From Alkalilimnicola ehrlichii (lineage in GTDB: Bacteria; Pseudomonadota; Gammaproteobacteria; Nitrococcales; AK92), in contig NZ_NFZV01000011.1 in assembly GCF_003399765.1 (NCBI RefSeq), positions 62,001 to 126,000 on the forward strand: a stretch of DNA of 64,000 nt. The letters run 5' to 3'. Below the pieces are notes generated by a model. It saw nothing but the letters and a program-made list of their open reading frames with translations. It ran no database searches and was not told where the DNA came from. The position numbers were made by a program, and so were the translations under genes. Positions 17,690 through 29,550 of the stretch are shown here, one piece after another (within the stretch, counting starts at the first letter, position 1; each line of letters begins with the position of its first letter).

Positions 17690-19341
17690 ATGATTAAAGA
17701 AAGAATGAACCGCCTTAGAATTAAAATAAACTTCTCCACGGCAGGGCTGCTAATAGGAACGCTCTTCTTTGCTTTCTCGTTAACGCCGAGCCTAGTACCG
17801 AGAGATCCTGTGGTACAGGGAGTCCTTTCCGGGCTTTCCTTTGCCGCCGGATACGGAATCGGTGCTTTTGCACGCTGGCTCTGGTTCTACCTCGAACTCC
17901 CGGTACCGAAGGCACGCACGGAAAAAATCGTCACCCTCACGGCAGCCTCCGCCTGCGCGCTAACGGCCGTCCTGTTCCTATGGCAAGCCGCCGAGTGGCA
18001 GAACTCGGTGCGGCAGCTGATGCAATGGAGCCGGTCGGCACCGCGCAACCGCTCAGCGTCGGCCTGATCGCCCTCGTCGTCTTCGGTGTACTATTCGCCC
18101 TTGCCCGTCTTTTTCGCCGGACTTTCCAGGCGCTGTCGCACCAACTTCAGCGGTTTATTCCGCGGCGGGTGTCCAATGTTATCGGCGTGGCGCTCGCGGC
18201 CGTGCTGTTCTGGTCGGTTTTCGACGGCATCCTGTTCAGTTTCGCCTTACGCGCCGCGGACTCCTCTTACCAACAGATCGACGACCTCGTCGAGGACGAC
18301 GTCGCCCGCCCGACCGATCCGCACCAAACCGGTAGCCCGATGTCGTTAATCGACTGGCACGATCTAGGCAGGCAAGGCCGCGGGTTCGTCTCGTCCGGAC
18401 CGAGCGCCGATGACATTGCGGTTTTCCTCGGCACAGAGGTGCCGGCGCCGATCCGCGTCTATGTCGGGCTTAATTCCGCTGCCACTCCCGAAGCGAGGGC
18501 CCAGCTTGCCCTTGAAGAGCTCATACGCGTGGACGCCTTCGAACGCTCGATTCTGCTCCTCCTTACCCCCACCGGGACAGGTTGGATCGATCCGGCCGCC
18601 ATCGACACCGTGGAATATCTGCATCGCGGGGACATCGCCAGCGTTGCCGTACAGTACTCGTACCTGCCGAGCCCATTATCCCTGCTGGTTGAAGCCAGCT
18701 ACGGCGCGGAAACCGCCCGCGCGGTATTCGACAAAATCTACGGATACTGGACAGAACTTCCCGAAGACTCGCGCCCGGCGCTTTACCTGCATGGCCTGAG
18801 CCTGGGCGCCCTCAACTCGGATCTCGCCTTCGACATCTTCGACGTGGTAGCCGACCCGCCGCACGGCGCCTTGTGGAGCGGGCCGCCATTTCGCAGCGAA
18901 ACTTGGCGCTCGGTAACCGCACGACGAGATCCGGACTCTCCCGCCTGGCTACCTCGATTCAGGGACGGCTCCGTGGTCCGCTTCACGAACCAAAAAAACG
19001 GCCTGGAAATTCCGGGAGAACCTTGGGGGCCTTTTCGTATCGTTTACCTACAATACGCCAGCGACCCCGTAACCTTTTTCGAACCGCAAGCCTTTTACCG
19101 GGAGCCGGACTGGATGCGAGAACCTCGCGGCCCCGACGTATCCCCCGAACTGCGCTGGTATCCGGTCGTAACCATGCTACAACTGGCAGCGGACATGGCG
19201 GCCGGGTCCGCCCCCAATGGCTATGGCCACGATTATGCGGCGGCAGACTATATCGAAGCCTGGGTGGCGCTTACCGAACCCCCGCGCTGGACCAAGGCCG
19301 ATACCAACCGGCTCAAGACCCTATTTGCCGAAAAAAGATAA
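17690..19341 (+). CDS. Membrane protein with alpha/beta-hydrolase domain (frame broken once as read)
   Basis: The N-terminal part has several transmembrane helices (STAGLLIGTLFFAFSLTPSL, VTLTAASACALTAVLFLW, VGLIALVVFGVLFALARL, VSNVIGVALAAVLFWSVF). The C-terminal half is an alpha/beta-hydrolase with a nucleophile elbow GLSLG in ALYLHGLSLGALNSDLAFDI. This layout fits the Abhydrolase_9 family, whose substrate is unknown to me. The frame is lost after QLMQ and resumes at MEPVGTAQPLSVGL; one missing base near 18024 (CAATGG for CAAATGG) explains it. The repaired length is 550 residues. The start is either ATG 17690 or ATG 17705, neither with a strong ribosome site. Confidence 0.7.
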
Positions 19342-19396
19342 ACGGCAACCGTCGCCATACCAACCTCTGAAGACGCGCGCTGTTTGCCCGACAGCC

Positions 19397-19786
19397 TTAC
19401 GAGGCCGGACCGCAGACCATCAGCATATTGCCTTCGCAGTCCCGGAAGGCGAACCAATGCCCGTTCTGAATGGCCCGGCCGCCATACTCGATCACCTCGA
19501 CGCCACGCGCCCTCATAAACGCAAGCGAAGCCTCGACATCGTCGGTGGCGAGCATAAACAGTGGATAGTCGCCTCTCTTTACGCTGGCCCCCACATCATT
19601 CGGCGTCAGTTTCTGATCCAGCAACAAGCCGGCACCGCGCTCCATGGGGATACAGCACAGATGCCCCGCCAGTATTTCCCCAACCGGCAATCCCAACACA
19701 TCCCGGTACCAGTCGCGCGCCCGTGCAATATCGCCGACGGGAATGAAGACGTTTTCCACTTCGCGCTTGATCGGTGTTTCCAACAC
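19397..19786 (-). CDS. VOC-family (glyoxalase-like) protein
   Basis: This 129-residue single-domain protein has the vicinal-oxygen-chelate fold pattern: EVENVFIPVGDIARARDWYR at the start and WFAFRDCEGNMLMVCG at the end. VOC proteins include metal-dependent lyases, dioxygenases and drug-binding proteins, so the reaction cannot be given. The start is GTG with GGGGAG six bases upstream. A second VOC gene lies 72 bases upstream on the same strand; the two are paralogues in tandem, with low identity by eye. Confidence 0.8.
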   Translation of the reverse strand: MLETPIKREVENVFIPVGDIARARDWYRDVLGLPVGEILAGHLCCIPMERGAGLLLDQKLTPNDVGASVKRGDYPLFMLATDDVEASLAFMRARGVEVIEYGGRAIQNGHWFAFRDCEGNMLMVCGPAS

Positions 19787-19858
19787 AGTCCGCTCCCCAC
19801 GGGTAATAGATAAAGATGTTCGCAGAAAGCTTTGGGAATGCCGAAACCCGGCAAACGC

Positions 19859-20233
19859 CTACCAGGAAACCACGCTCAACAAATTGCCGTCGAGATCCTC
19901 GAACAGGAAATCTTTAACCTGACCGTGATCGCTGATGGGCCGAACGCTCACCCCCTTTTCCCGTAATAATCGATGCACCTGCTCAATGTCTTCGACGTAG
20001 AGGTTGAACGACACATGACGATTAGGTTCGAAAACGAACCCGTCCGGCGGCGTCGGATATCCCGGATAACCGTACTGAAGTAAGCTAAGCGCGGTTTCTC
20101 CCGCCGTTAGCGAACCGACACATTCGTTCTGCCAGGCAATGTCGAAGCCCAAGGTATCGGCGTACCAGACCAACGCCTTACTCAGATCGCGCACGGGCAG
20201 AAATACGGTATCGATACGCTCAAAAGTCACCAT
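19859..20233 (-). CDS. VOC-family (glyoxalase-like) protein
   Basis: This 124-residue single VOC domain begins ERIDTVFLPVRDLSKALVWY and has the paired end DFLFEDLDGNLLSVVSW. A candidate metal His is in NRHVSFNLYVEDIEQ and a Glu/Asp in the final strand. Function is unknown. The ATG follows GGAGGATTATCGTT. It is tandem with the downstream VOC gene. The 206 bases upstream to the ABC gene hold nothing I recognise. Confidence 0.8.
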   Translation of the reverse strand: MVTFERIDTVFLPVRDLSKALVWYADTLGFDIAWQNECVGSLTAGETALSLLQYGYPGYPTPPDGFVFEPNRHVSFNLYVEDIEQVHRLLREKGVSVRPISDHGQVKDFLFEDLDGNLLSVVSW

Positions 20234-20439
20234 AACGATAATCCTCCGCTACTTCATAGCTATCTTGGCCGCAGCATGCTTGCACTTATACCTCACGCCA
20301 GCCCGCACCGAAACCGGGCCGCATCGGCCTACATAGCGATAAGCACCCGATCGTCTCGCAATCCAGAGGATTAATCGACGCCCCAGCAGGCTGCTACCGG
20401 TAGATCGTCGTCGCAAACAACAAGGGGGGGCGCCATTCT

Positions 20440-22238
20440 TCACAGCGCGGTAGGAGTATGCGAAGAAGGCAGGCTCCAGGATTTCAAGGCTTGCTGGGCC
20501 TCCCACAGGCGCCGGTACAGCCCCGGCTCGGCCATGAGTTCGTCATGCCTCCCCTGCTGGACGAGCCCCCTTCGTCGAACACGAGAATCCGATCGGCACC
20601 GACAACGGTAGACAACCGATGCGCAATCACCACCACCGTGCGATCCCTGACCAGCTCGTCCACCGCTTGCTGAACGGCGACCTCGCTTTCGGTATCCAGC
20701 GCCGCCGTCGGCTCGTCGAGTATCACGATAGGCGCATTCTTGAGCAATGCGCGGGCGATGCTGATACGTTGTTTCTCGCCGCCCGACAGCCGGCCACCGA
20801 TATCGCCGACCTGGGTGCAATAGCCTTGAGGCAAACGACTGATAAACCCATGACAATGCGCCCGCCGCGCCGCCTCCTCGACCTCCGCATCGGTCGCATC
20901 GGGCCGCCCCATGCGAATATTGTTCAGGATGCTATCGTTAAACAGATAAACGTCCTGAAACACCGCCGAAACTAAGCCCATCAGCCGCTCCGGCTCCAAC
21001 GCCCGCAGGTCGCACCCTCCCAGGCGAATGCACCCCTCATGCGGGTCCGCATAGCGCATAATCAGCCGCACGGCCGTCGTTTTCCCCGAACCGGACGGCC
21101 CGACGAAAGCGATCATCGACCTTTCGGGGACAATAAAATTAAGATCTTTTAATGCTCGCTCGTCACTGCCCTCGTAGCTAAAGCTTACCTGCTCGAACGC
21201 GATATCCAGACCCTTAGGCGCCGCCCCCGCAGGCGCTACCGGCAACGGTTTTATGGCGAACAAGGCTTCGACGCGGCGCAGGCCCGCCTCCATATAGTCG
21301 AACACCGACGCCACGCCGATAAACAGCGATAAGGGTTCGGCAAACCGCGCCGCGATCACCAGCACGGCGGCCAGCGTAGCCAGCTCAAGGGTACCGCTGG
21401 CAACCAACCACGCGCCGAGCGCCACCGCCAACCACAAACCGACCTCGACGAGGCTGGCAAAGAGTAGCCCCGGTAGGCGCCCGGCCTTTTGATCCTGCCG
21501 CTGTACCTCTTCCAAACGCGTCAGCGCCGTCTGCAAACGCTCGGCGCGCGCCCCCGTCCGGTTGGTCGCACGCAGCACCGGCAGGCCCTGTACATACTCG
21601 ACGATTTCGGCCGACGTATCGGCATGCGCCGCCGCCAGCCGCCGCATACTCTTGGCCAGCGCACGGCGACGACGGCGATACAACCACGCCGCCGCCGGTA
21701 ACAAAGCGGCCAGCAACAGCGCCAACCGCCAGTCCCAATAAGCGACGACAAGTAAGGCTACCGACGGCGCGATCAGCGCCCGCAGCAACAGCGCGGATAC
21801 CATGCCCATCGGGGTCGTCAGCTCGTCCACGTTCCCCGCGAGCGTGGCGGTCAACTCCCCCGTGCGCCGCTGATAAAGCTTTTCCAGCGGCATCCGTCGC
21901 AGCTGTTCGCCCAGCCGCAGTCGGAGCTGATGCCCCACTTGGGCATAGTGATGCGAATAGGTAAAGCTACCGTTGGCCCACCACCGCAGCGCGCCTTCGA
22001 GAGCGACCAAAGCCCCCATCAAGACGAGCCAGCGAGCCGCCGCTGCGCCATCCGCGGGCGTTGCCAACAGGGCGTGAAACAGCGGAAACAAACAGCCTAG
22101 CGCCAAACCTTCGACCACTGCCGCAGCGGCAAACAACCACAGGCTGCGCCTGAGCGCCGGCGCCTCGTCGCCGGCCGCTACCAGCATGCGGCGGAAGGAT
22201 CGGGCGAGGCTGTCGACGGTTGTTGCTGTAGTCGTCAT
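20440..22238 (-). CDS. PchI/YbtQ-like siderophore ABC transporter (frame broken once as read)
   Basis: This is an ABC half-transporter with fused membrane and ATPase domains. About six transmembrane helices (residues 30-310) precede an ATPase with Walker A GPSGSGKTT, signature LSGGEKQRI and Walker B IVILDEPTAA. The final strand is split: ILVFDEGG continues in another frame as LVQQGRHDELMAEPGLYRRL. One G missing from the run at 20566-20570 explains this; the repaired length is 599 residues. The ATG at 22238 overlaps the stop of the upstream ABC gene (ATGA). By analogy with PchHI and YbtPQ, the pair takes up the ferric siderophore across the inner membrane although built like an exporter. Confidence 0.87.
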
Positions 22239-24022
22239 TCGCTGGCCTCTATTTTCGTCGACGAGTCGGTCGCTGTCAGCGTCCACGCCTGGGCGGCTTC
22301 ATGGCGCCGCCAGAGCCGCGCATAAGCCCCGTCGGCGGCAAGCAGTTCGGCGTGCCGACCGCTTTCGACCGCGCACCCTGCTTCCAGCACCAGTATCTGG
22401 TCGGCGGTACGGATGGTGCCCAGGCGGTGGGCGATCACGATCACCGTCTTGCCGCGCATCAACCGGCTCAAAGCCGCGATCAAGGCCGCCTCGCTCTCCG
22501 GATCGGCGAACGCTGTCGCCTCGTCCAACACCAGAATGGGCCGGTCCTGCAAAATCGCCCGTGCGATAGTGATGCGCTGCCGTTGCCCGCCCGACAAGCG
22601 CCCGCCGCGTTCGCCGACGAGGGTATCGTAGCCCTGCGGCAGCGCCTCGATGAACGCATGCGCCTGCGCGGCGCGGGCCGCGCGCTCGATGTCGGCCGGG
22701 GACGCATCGGGCCGCCCCAGCCGAATGTTGTTGGCGATCGTGTCTTGGAACAAAAAGTTGTCCTGAAATACGAAGGCCACCTGCTCCATCAGCACCTCCG
22801 GGCGCAGGGCGCGCACGTCCGCACCACCGACACGGACACAGCCCTCCTGCACGTCCCAAAACCGCGGAATCAACCGCGCGACCGTGCTTTTACCGGAGCC
22901 GGACGCCCCCACCAGGGCGGTCACCGTCCCGGGTGCAGCGTAAAAGCTGACGTCCGCGAGCGCGTTTTCCTCGCGGCCGTCATACGCAAACGAGACCTGC
23001 TCGAAGCGCACCGAGCTGTCCTTCGGCGACTCAATCGTCTCGGCTTCCGGCAGTGCCGGCGTCGCGAGTACGGCCTGAATACGCTTGGCGCTGCCGTTTG
23101 CCTTATGAATGAAATGCTGTAGCCACATGAGCGGCATGAAGGAATCGGCCAGCCCCGTCCCAATCAGCAGCGCGGCGACCCAAGGCGCAAACCCCAAGCT
23201 GCCCTGGCCTAGCAACAGGACTCCGGCCAAGCTGAGGGCGAACAGAGTCGGCAACGGACCGAGGAACACCAGGCTCAGGCGCGCGCTGACGCTGGCGAAC
23301 GCCAACCATTCCGTCATAACGTCGCGAAACCGCTCCAGCGCCGCCTGATAGCGGCTGAACGAGTTCGCGCCGGCATCGAAGGTCCGCACCACCGGCATGG
23401 CCTGCACGAACTCCACAACCCGGCTGTTGACGTTCTCGTTCTCCTGGTCGTAGCGTCGCTGTAAGGTGTCGCGATTGCGCATGGACAAAGCCAAGGTCGC
23501 GACGCCGACGGCTAATACCGCCAGCGCCGCCAGGGCAAGCCGCCAATCCAGCCACACCAGAAGCGCCAGCGTCGCGGCGGGCACCGCAAGGCTGCGGCCG
23601 AGAAACGGCGTGCTGTCGGCTACGAACGCGTGCAAGTTCTTGACGTCGTCCTGCATGACCTTAGCCAGCGAACCGGTACCGGCGGTCACCAGATAGCCCA
23701 TCGGCACCCGCGCCAGGTGGTCGCTCAGGCGAGTGCGCAGCAGCGTCTCCAAGCGGAACGCCGCCAGATGCGAGACCTCGAACGCCAACGCCCGCGCCAG
23801 GAAGGCAAGCACGATCAGGGCACCGGCACCGCCTACCCACAGCCAAGGCGGTGCCTGCCCGAGCAACGCATTAACGGCCAGCGCCAACGACGCCACCCCG
23901 CCCAGGCCGCACAAGGCGCCGCTAGCAGCCAGCGCCATGGCCAAGCGGATGCGGCCCATGATCGGCCGCATCAGATGCCACACGCCCTGCGGCTCGCGCC
24001 CGTCGTCGGGATTACCGACCAT
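22235..24022 (-). CDS. PchH/YbtP-like siderophore ABC transporter
   Basis: This 595-residue half-transporter has N-terminal membrane helices (about residues 25-310) and a C-terminal ATPase with Walker A GASGSGKST, signature LSGGQRQRI and Walker B ILVLDEATAF. It overlaps the end of the upstream NRPS gene by 11 bases and the start of the next ABC gene by 4, so all three are translationally coupled. Paired ABC genes at the end of a Cy-domain NRPS operon match pchHI of pyochelin and ybtPQ of yersiniabactin. In those systems the pair serves inner-membrane ferric-siderophore uptake; that role is inferred here. Confidence 0.88.
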   Translation of the reverse strand: MVGNPDDGREPQGVWHLMRPIMGRIRLAMALAASGALCGLGGVASLALAVNALLGQAPPWLWVGGAGALIVLAFLARALAFEVSHLAAFRLETLLRTRLSDHLARVPMGYLVTAGTGSLAKVMQDDVKNLHAFVADSTPFLGRSLAVPAATLALLVWLDWRLALAALAVLAVGVATLALSMRNRDTLQRRYDQENENVNSRVVEFVQAMPVVRTFDAGANSFSRYQAALERFRDVMTEWLAFASVSARLSLVFLGPLPTLFALSLAGVLLLGQGSLGFAPWVAALLIGTGLADSFMPLMWLQHFIHKANGSAKRIQAVLATPALPEAETIESPKDSSVRFEQVSFAYDGREENALADVSFYAAPGTVTALVGASGSGKSTVARLIPRFWDVQEGCVRVGGADVRALRPEVLMEQVAFVFQDNFLFQDTIANNIRLGRPDASPADIERAARAAQAHAFIEALPQGYDTLVGERGGRLSGGQRQRITIARAILQDRPILVLDEATAFADPESEAALIAALSRLMRGKTVIVIAHRLGTIRTADQILVLEAGCAVESGRHAELLAADGAYARLWRRHEAAQAWTLTATDSSTKIEASE

Positions 24023-27000
24023 CGCGCCCCCTCGTCTCGGTAACCCGCAGCGGTTCGGCGATCAGCTCCGCCACCCGGGCGGCGTTGGGCTCTTCTATGC
24101 AACTGAAGTGATTGCCTTCGATGTCGGTGACCATCACCTCACCCAGGCAAACGTCGCGCCAGAACGCCAGCGTGGTGTCGTCCATGCCCGGCGCGAAGCC
24201 GGACTCACCGCAAGGCCGCAGGAAGCGAATGTCGCCGACGTACGGCGGCGGCGTGAAGCGGGCGGCGCGGAAACTCTGGCGGAACACCGTAAACAGGCCC
24301 AGCGCCATCTCCAGCGGCATCGCCTCGCCGGAGGCTGCGGCCACGGCTTGGACGTAATCCCGAAACCGCGCCTCGCGGCTACGTTCGGCCATGCGCCGGA
24401 AGCACGCGCCTACCGCCGCCAGAGCCGGCTCGCCGTCGATGCCGCTCAAGGCGCCTTCCGGCACCCGCCCCCCGTGCTTCTCGATCACCTGCATGAAGCC
24501 ACGGGCCAGATCGTCGGACGCCACGCCGGCAAAGCCGGCCTGCTCCAGGGTGATGTGCAGGTTGGGCACGAACAGCGCCTCGATCATCAGATCGTCGTCG
24601 ACGTCGAAGACCACCGGATGGCTGCTGACCAGCACCAGGTCGACCACCTGTACGCCCCGCTCGTCCAGCCGTCGCGCCACCTCAGTGGCGAACAGGCCGC
24701 CTAGGCAATAGCCGATCAACTGCACACGGTCATGCCCGCTCTCGATCAACCGTTCGGCGTAGTCGTCCGCCAGCCGTTCGACGGCTTCGGCCGGGTCCAG
24801 CGTGCAGTAACGTTCGGTGTCGGCAATCACGACCCCCAGCACCGGGCCGAGCGCTTGTGCGGAAAGCTGCGCGAGCAGCGGTCGGAAACAGTCCATGGTG
24901 CCGAGGCCGGCGTGGAAGACGACCCGCAACGGCCCCTCCCCGCCGCCGCCGAAGGGAATCAGCACGCCGTTGCTGCCCTCCGCCCGCTGCCCTTCGGCAA
25001 GCTGCGCCTGCGCCGAATGTGCGCTCTCGTTCTCTATCCGCCCACGGACGAAAGCCGCCAGCGCAGCGACCGTGGGGTGGTTGACCAGCTGCCGCAGCAA
25101 GGCGTCGAACGGGACCGTATCGAGCCGGTAAGGTGGCGCCGCCCACTCGTCGCGCAGCCGGCCGGCCATGCGCGCCATGATCAGCGAGTCGGCGCCCAGC
25201 TCGTAGAAGCTCCGCGACGGCTCCACGTGGGCGCCCCCCAAGGCGTCGGCCCAGAGGGCGCAGAGATCCGCCGTCAGCGCATCGTCGGTACCGGCGGCCA
25301 CCGCGGCGTCGCTCGCAACCTCCGACGGCGGCGGCGCCGGGCGCCAGCTCGCCAAACGACGGCGGTCGAGCTTACCGTTGCCGGTCAGCGGCAGCGCGTC
25401 CGCCAGTTCGATGTGCGAAGGCACCATCGGCGCCGGCAGGCGTTGCCGCAGATAATCCTGCAAGGCCTCGGTCGTCACCGCCTTGCGGTCGGTCTTGACC
25501 TGTTGCGCGAACAGATGCAGCCCTTGCGGCGCCAGGGCATGCGTAACCTCCGGCAGACTGAGCACCGGGCCGGCGTCGCGCTCGGCCATGAGCGCCTGCC
25601 AATCGTCGCGTCCCAGGTAGGAACGCTCGCGGCGCAAGGCGTCGTCCGGCTCGGTCATCATGAAGGCCTGGGAGAGCAAGATCCAAGCATGCTCGCGGGT
25701 GGGCTCGGTAAGCACCAACCAGCCGCCCGGCGCGGCAAGCTCGCGCAGCCGGTCCAGGGCGGCCGGTATGTCGCGAGCATTCTCCAGCACCCCCGCGGCC
25801 AGGACGACGTCGAAGCGGTTGCTCGGCAGCCCCTGCGCCCGCGCGTCTTGATCGACATCGAACACGCCGAAGCGCAGCCCCGGGATATGGCCGAACCGGG
25901 CGCGCGCTTCCGGTAGGAAAAAGCGGGCCACGTCGGTGAACCAGTAGTCGATGCGGGTACCCTCCAGCGCTTCCAGCACGCTGGCCGTCGTCCCGCCGGA
26001 GCCGGCCCCCACTTCGAGGATACGCAGCGGCCGTTGCGGATCGTGGCCGGCGGCAAGCCGTGGCAGCAAGGTGCTTACCGCCTGATTGAGATAGCGCGCC
26101 ATCGCATTGTCGCGATACATCGCCCGAACGTGGTCGAACCGCCCCTCGGGAAACAGCAAGGCCACCGGGTCTTGCTTGCCGGTGAGCAGCGCCGGGCCGG
26201 CAGCGGCGTTTTCACGCAGATAATCGATGAAAGCCGCAGAGCCTAGCCCTGCGCACCATGAGGCTTCCGCCTCGTCCCAGGCCGCCGCGATGGCGGCCTC
26301 GTCCGGCGCGGATTCGCACACAAATCGTCCGACCTCGTCCCGAGCCAACCAGCCGCCCTCGTGCAACAGGGCGATCCAGCGCCTTGCCAACCAACGCAGA
26401 CGGGGCGGGATTCCGACCTGTTCGAGCAAGGCCTCCATACCGGGCCGCGCACCGTGCTCGAACAGGCCTAGCTTGCACAACGCCTGTAACATGGAAAGCC
26501 GCGCGGCCCGATCCAGGCGGTCGGCGGCGCTTTCCACAGCGGCCCGCTCAAGCCCCACCACCGCCGCATCGCCCGCCCCGGCGGCATCCTTGGCGAGCCG
26601 ATCGAGATCCGCCCGTTTTCCGTCGGCCACCCGCGCCGGTTCGGCCACGGCAAGCAGATCGGGCTCGCCGCGCGGCGTATCGACCACCACGGCGGCAGCG
26701 GCCACGGCCGGATGCGAGGCCAGCGTCGCCTCGATCTCGCCCAGCTCGATGCGGTGCCCCTTGAGCTTGACCTGGGTATCGTCCCGGCCCAGAAACTCAA
26801 GCTCGCCACCGGGGGTGTAGCGGCCCCGATCGCCGGTGCGGTACAGCCGCTGGCCGTCGACCGGATGGTTAACGAACTGCCGGTCGGTGGCTGACGGGTC
26901 ATTGAGATAACCGACGGCCAGACCGTCGCCGCTGATGCACAGCTCGCCGGGCACCCAGACCGGGCAGTCACGCCCCCGCCGGTCCAGGACCCGAAAGCCC

Positions 27001-29550
27001 TGATTGGCCAAGGGGCGGCCATAGGGAATGCTGCGCCAGCCGGGCTGCAAACCTCGATAAACATGATAGTTCGACCAGATCGCCGCCTCGGTGGCGCCAC
27101 CCAGCGCCACCACTTGCAGCCCGGCACGTGCCCGGCGACGGCGTCCGGCAACGCGAGCGGAATCCAGTCTCCCGACAGCAGGGCCAACCGCAACGAGTCC
27201 AGCCCCGGCGCCGCTTCCGTGTCCAGATAGGTCACCAGCATCTGCAGCAGCGCCGGCACGGTGTTCCACACGGTCACGCGCTGCTCGGCGATCAAGGCCG
27301 CCCAGTGCGACGGGTCGGTGAGACGGTCCGGCTCGGGCAGCACCAGCGCGCCCCCCACGGCGAGCGGGCCGAAGATGTCGTAAACCGAGAGATCGAAGCC
27401 GAGCTGCGCCAGGCCGAGCACACGATCGCCCGCGCCGATCTGGAAACGGCGGTTGATGTCTGCAATGGTGTTGGCGGCGGCGCGATGGCTGATCACGACG
27501 CCCTTCGGCTTACCGGTCGAGCCGGAGGTGAAGATCACATAGGCCGGCTGGTCGGGGTCGACCGGCGCCGGCGGCTCGGGCGGGATCGGCGCGAGGCGGT
27601 CGACGCGATAGCCTGCACGCCCTCCGGCCAGTCGTCATCCACGATCGAGGTCGTCAGCACATAGCGCACGCCGGCATCGTCGAGCAATGCTTGCCGCCGC
27701 AACGGCGGCTGCGTGGTGTCGATCGGCACGTAGGCCGCGCCGACAGCCAAAACGCCGAGCACGCCGCTTACCTGATGCGCGCCCTTGTCCATCACGACCG
27801 CCACCCGTTCGCCCGGCGCACAACCGCGCTCGCGCAAGGCGGCGGCAACGGCGGCGGCACGGCCGGCCAGTTCCGCGTACGTCACCGTGCCGGTGCTGTC
27901 GATCAGCGCCGGTTGCGTCGGCGTGCGCGCCGCCTGCGCCAACACCGGCTCGTGCAGCCCGTGGTTGGGCCGCTCAGCGGCAGTGGCATTGACCTGGGCG
28001 CGCTCCTCGCGCTGCCAGTCGGGCAATGCCACCGGCTCGGCCGCCTCCCAGGCCTCGTCGGTGCGGGCCAGCGCCGTCAGCAGCGCTTCGAAGGCGGCAA
28101 ACATATCGTCGGGCAAGCCGGCCGGGAACACGTCGTCGCGCACGTCCCAATTGACCTGCAAGCCGTCCGGATCGTCCATGGCCTGGCAGTCGATGAACAC
28201 CTGCGGCGTCTGGGTGATGCCGCGGCCGTCGAGCCGCCCCCGGGCCCGTTCGCCCTCGGCCTCGGCCTCGGTGAGACCGATGGCGCTGGTAAACACCACC
28301 GGCATGAGGGCCGCTTCGCGGCCGCGGCGGCGCGCGATTTCGCGCATCACTTCCACTCCCGAGCACAGCCGATGGTCCAGGTCTTCGAACAAGCGCTCGC
28401 TGAGCGCTCGCGCCTGCTCGGCAAAGGCCGTCTCGGCCGTCCAATCCACGGCCAGTAGCGATACCGAGGTAAAGTCGCCGACCAGGCGATCCACCTGCGG
28501 GTGCAGAGGCAGGCGGTTGAGCACGGTCAGGTTCAGGCAAAAGCGGGAGGAACGGCTCCAGCGTTCGAGCACGGCCGCGTAGGCCGCCATCACCACCGCT
28601 GTGGGGGTAAGCTCGTGCCGGCGGGCGCGCTGTGTCAACGCCTCCCAGGCCGCTCGGTCGAGCCGCAGACAGCGACGCCGGAAACGCGGCGCGACCGCCT
28701 CGCCCCGCCCGTCCGCCAACGGCAGCTCCGGCGCGGCCGGCAAGGCGTCCAGGCGCGACCACCAATAGTCGCGGTCGCGGCGGTAAGTAGGGCTATCGCG
28801 CAAGGCGCGCTCGGCCAGCACATAGTCGCGGAAGCTCACGTCCAGCCGCGGCAGCGGTCGCGCCGGATCGGCATACAGCGCCTCGAACTCGGCGAGCAGC
28901 CGCCAGAGGCTGGCCCAGTCGGCGATCAGAAAATCCATCGACAGGTGCAGCACGGCACGCTCGTCGGCCTGAGTGAGGCGCACTTCAAACAGCGGCCAGC
29001 GCGTGGTCTCGTAGAGGCGGTGCCCCATCGTCTCGCGCGTTGCATCCAGTGCCGCCGTCAGCCGCTCGGCGCCCATGCCGCGCGCATCCAGCGTCGGCAC
29101 GCTCAACCGTGGCACCTGCGCCAGAATCTGCTGAAAACCGGCCGGATCGATCACCGCCCGCAGCATCTCGTGCCGCTCGATCAAGCCGTTCCAGGCGGCC
29201 TCCACCCGCGCCGGCTCCAGCGCCGGATAACTCACCTCCAGATACACATGGCAGGCGACGCCGCCGTAGCCGAAGGCATCGTGACGGCCGAGCAGATAAG
29301 CAGCCTGGACGTCGGTGAGCGGAAACGGCTCATGGCGCCGGTCCGGCTCGGGCACCAATGCCGGCGCCGCCGACTCGGTCCGCAGCAACGCCAGGATTTC
29401 CGTCTTACTCTCGCGCAGCGCTTCCAGATCGGCTTCGGCAAGGGCACCACGCGGTGCGCGATAACGCAGCTTGCCGCCCTCTTGCCAAAGTTCCACGCCG
29501 CTGCCGCGCAGGCGGTCCAATAATTCTTCGGCGGTCGTCTCCTGCAACAT
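24012..29550 (-). CDS. PchF-like NRPS, docking-Cy-A(MT)-PCP-TE (frame broken twice as read)
   Basis: This is the last module of the siderophore assembly line. In order it has a TubC-like N-terminal docking domain (ELLDRLRGSGVELWQEGGKL); a cyclisation domain with the DxxxxD motif D-F-L-I-A-D near 28925; an adenylation domain (FTSGSTGKPKG near 27520, A10 PLTGNGKLDR); an embedded SAM methyltransferase with intact motif ILEVGAGSGG near 26000; a PCP with LGADSLIMAR near 25185; and a thioesterase with elbow G-Y-C-L-G-G near 24700. The A-domain pocket code read by eye is DLYNLSLIWK, the cysteine code. Frame breaks lie near 27605 and 27120, each cured by one added base. The repaired length is 1846 residues, close to PchF (about 1809). 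The ATG overlaps the oxidoreductase stop. Confidence 0.9.

Noticed and set aside
17466-17693. Small 75-codon gene after tRNA-Val
   Set aside because: There is no ribosome site or recognisable family, and it overlaps the next gene.
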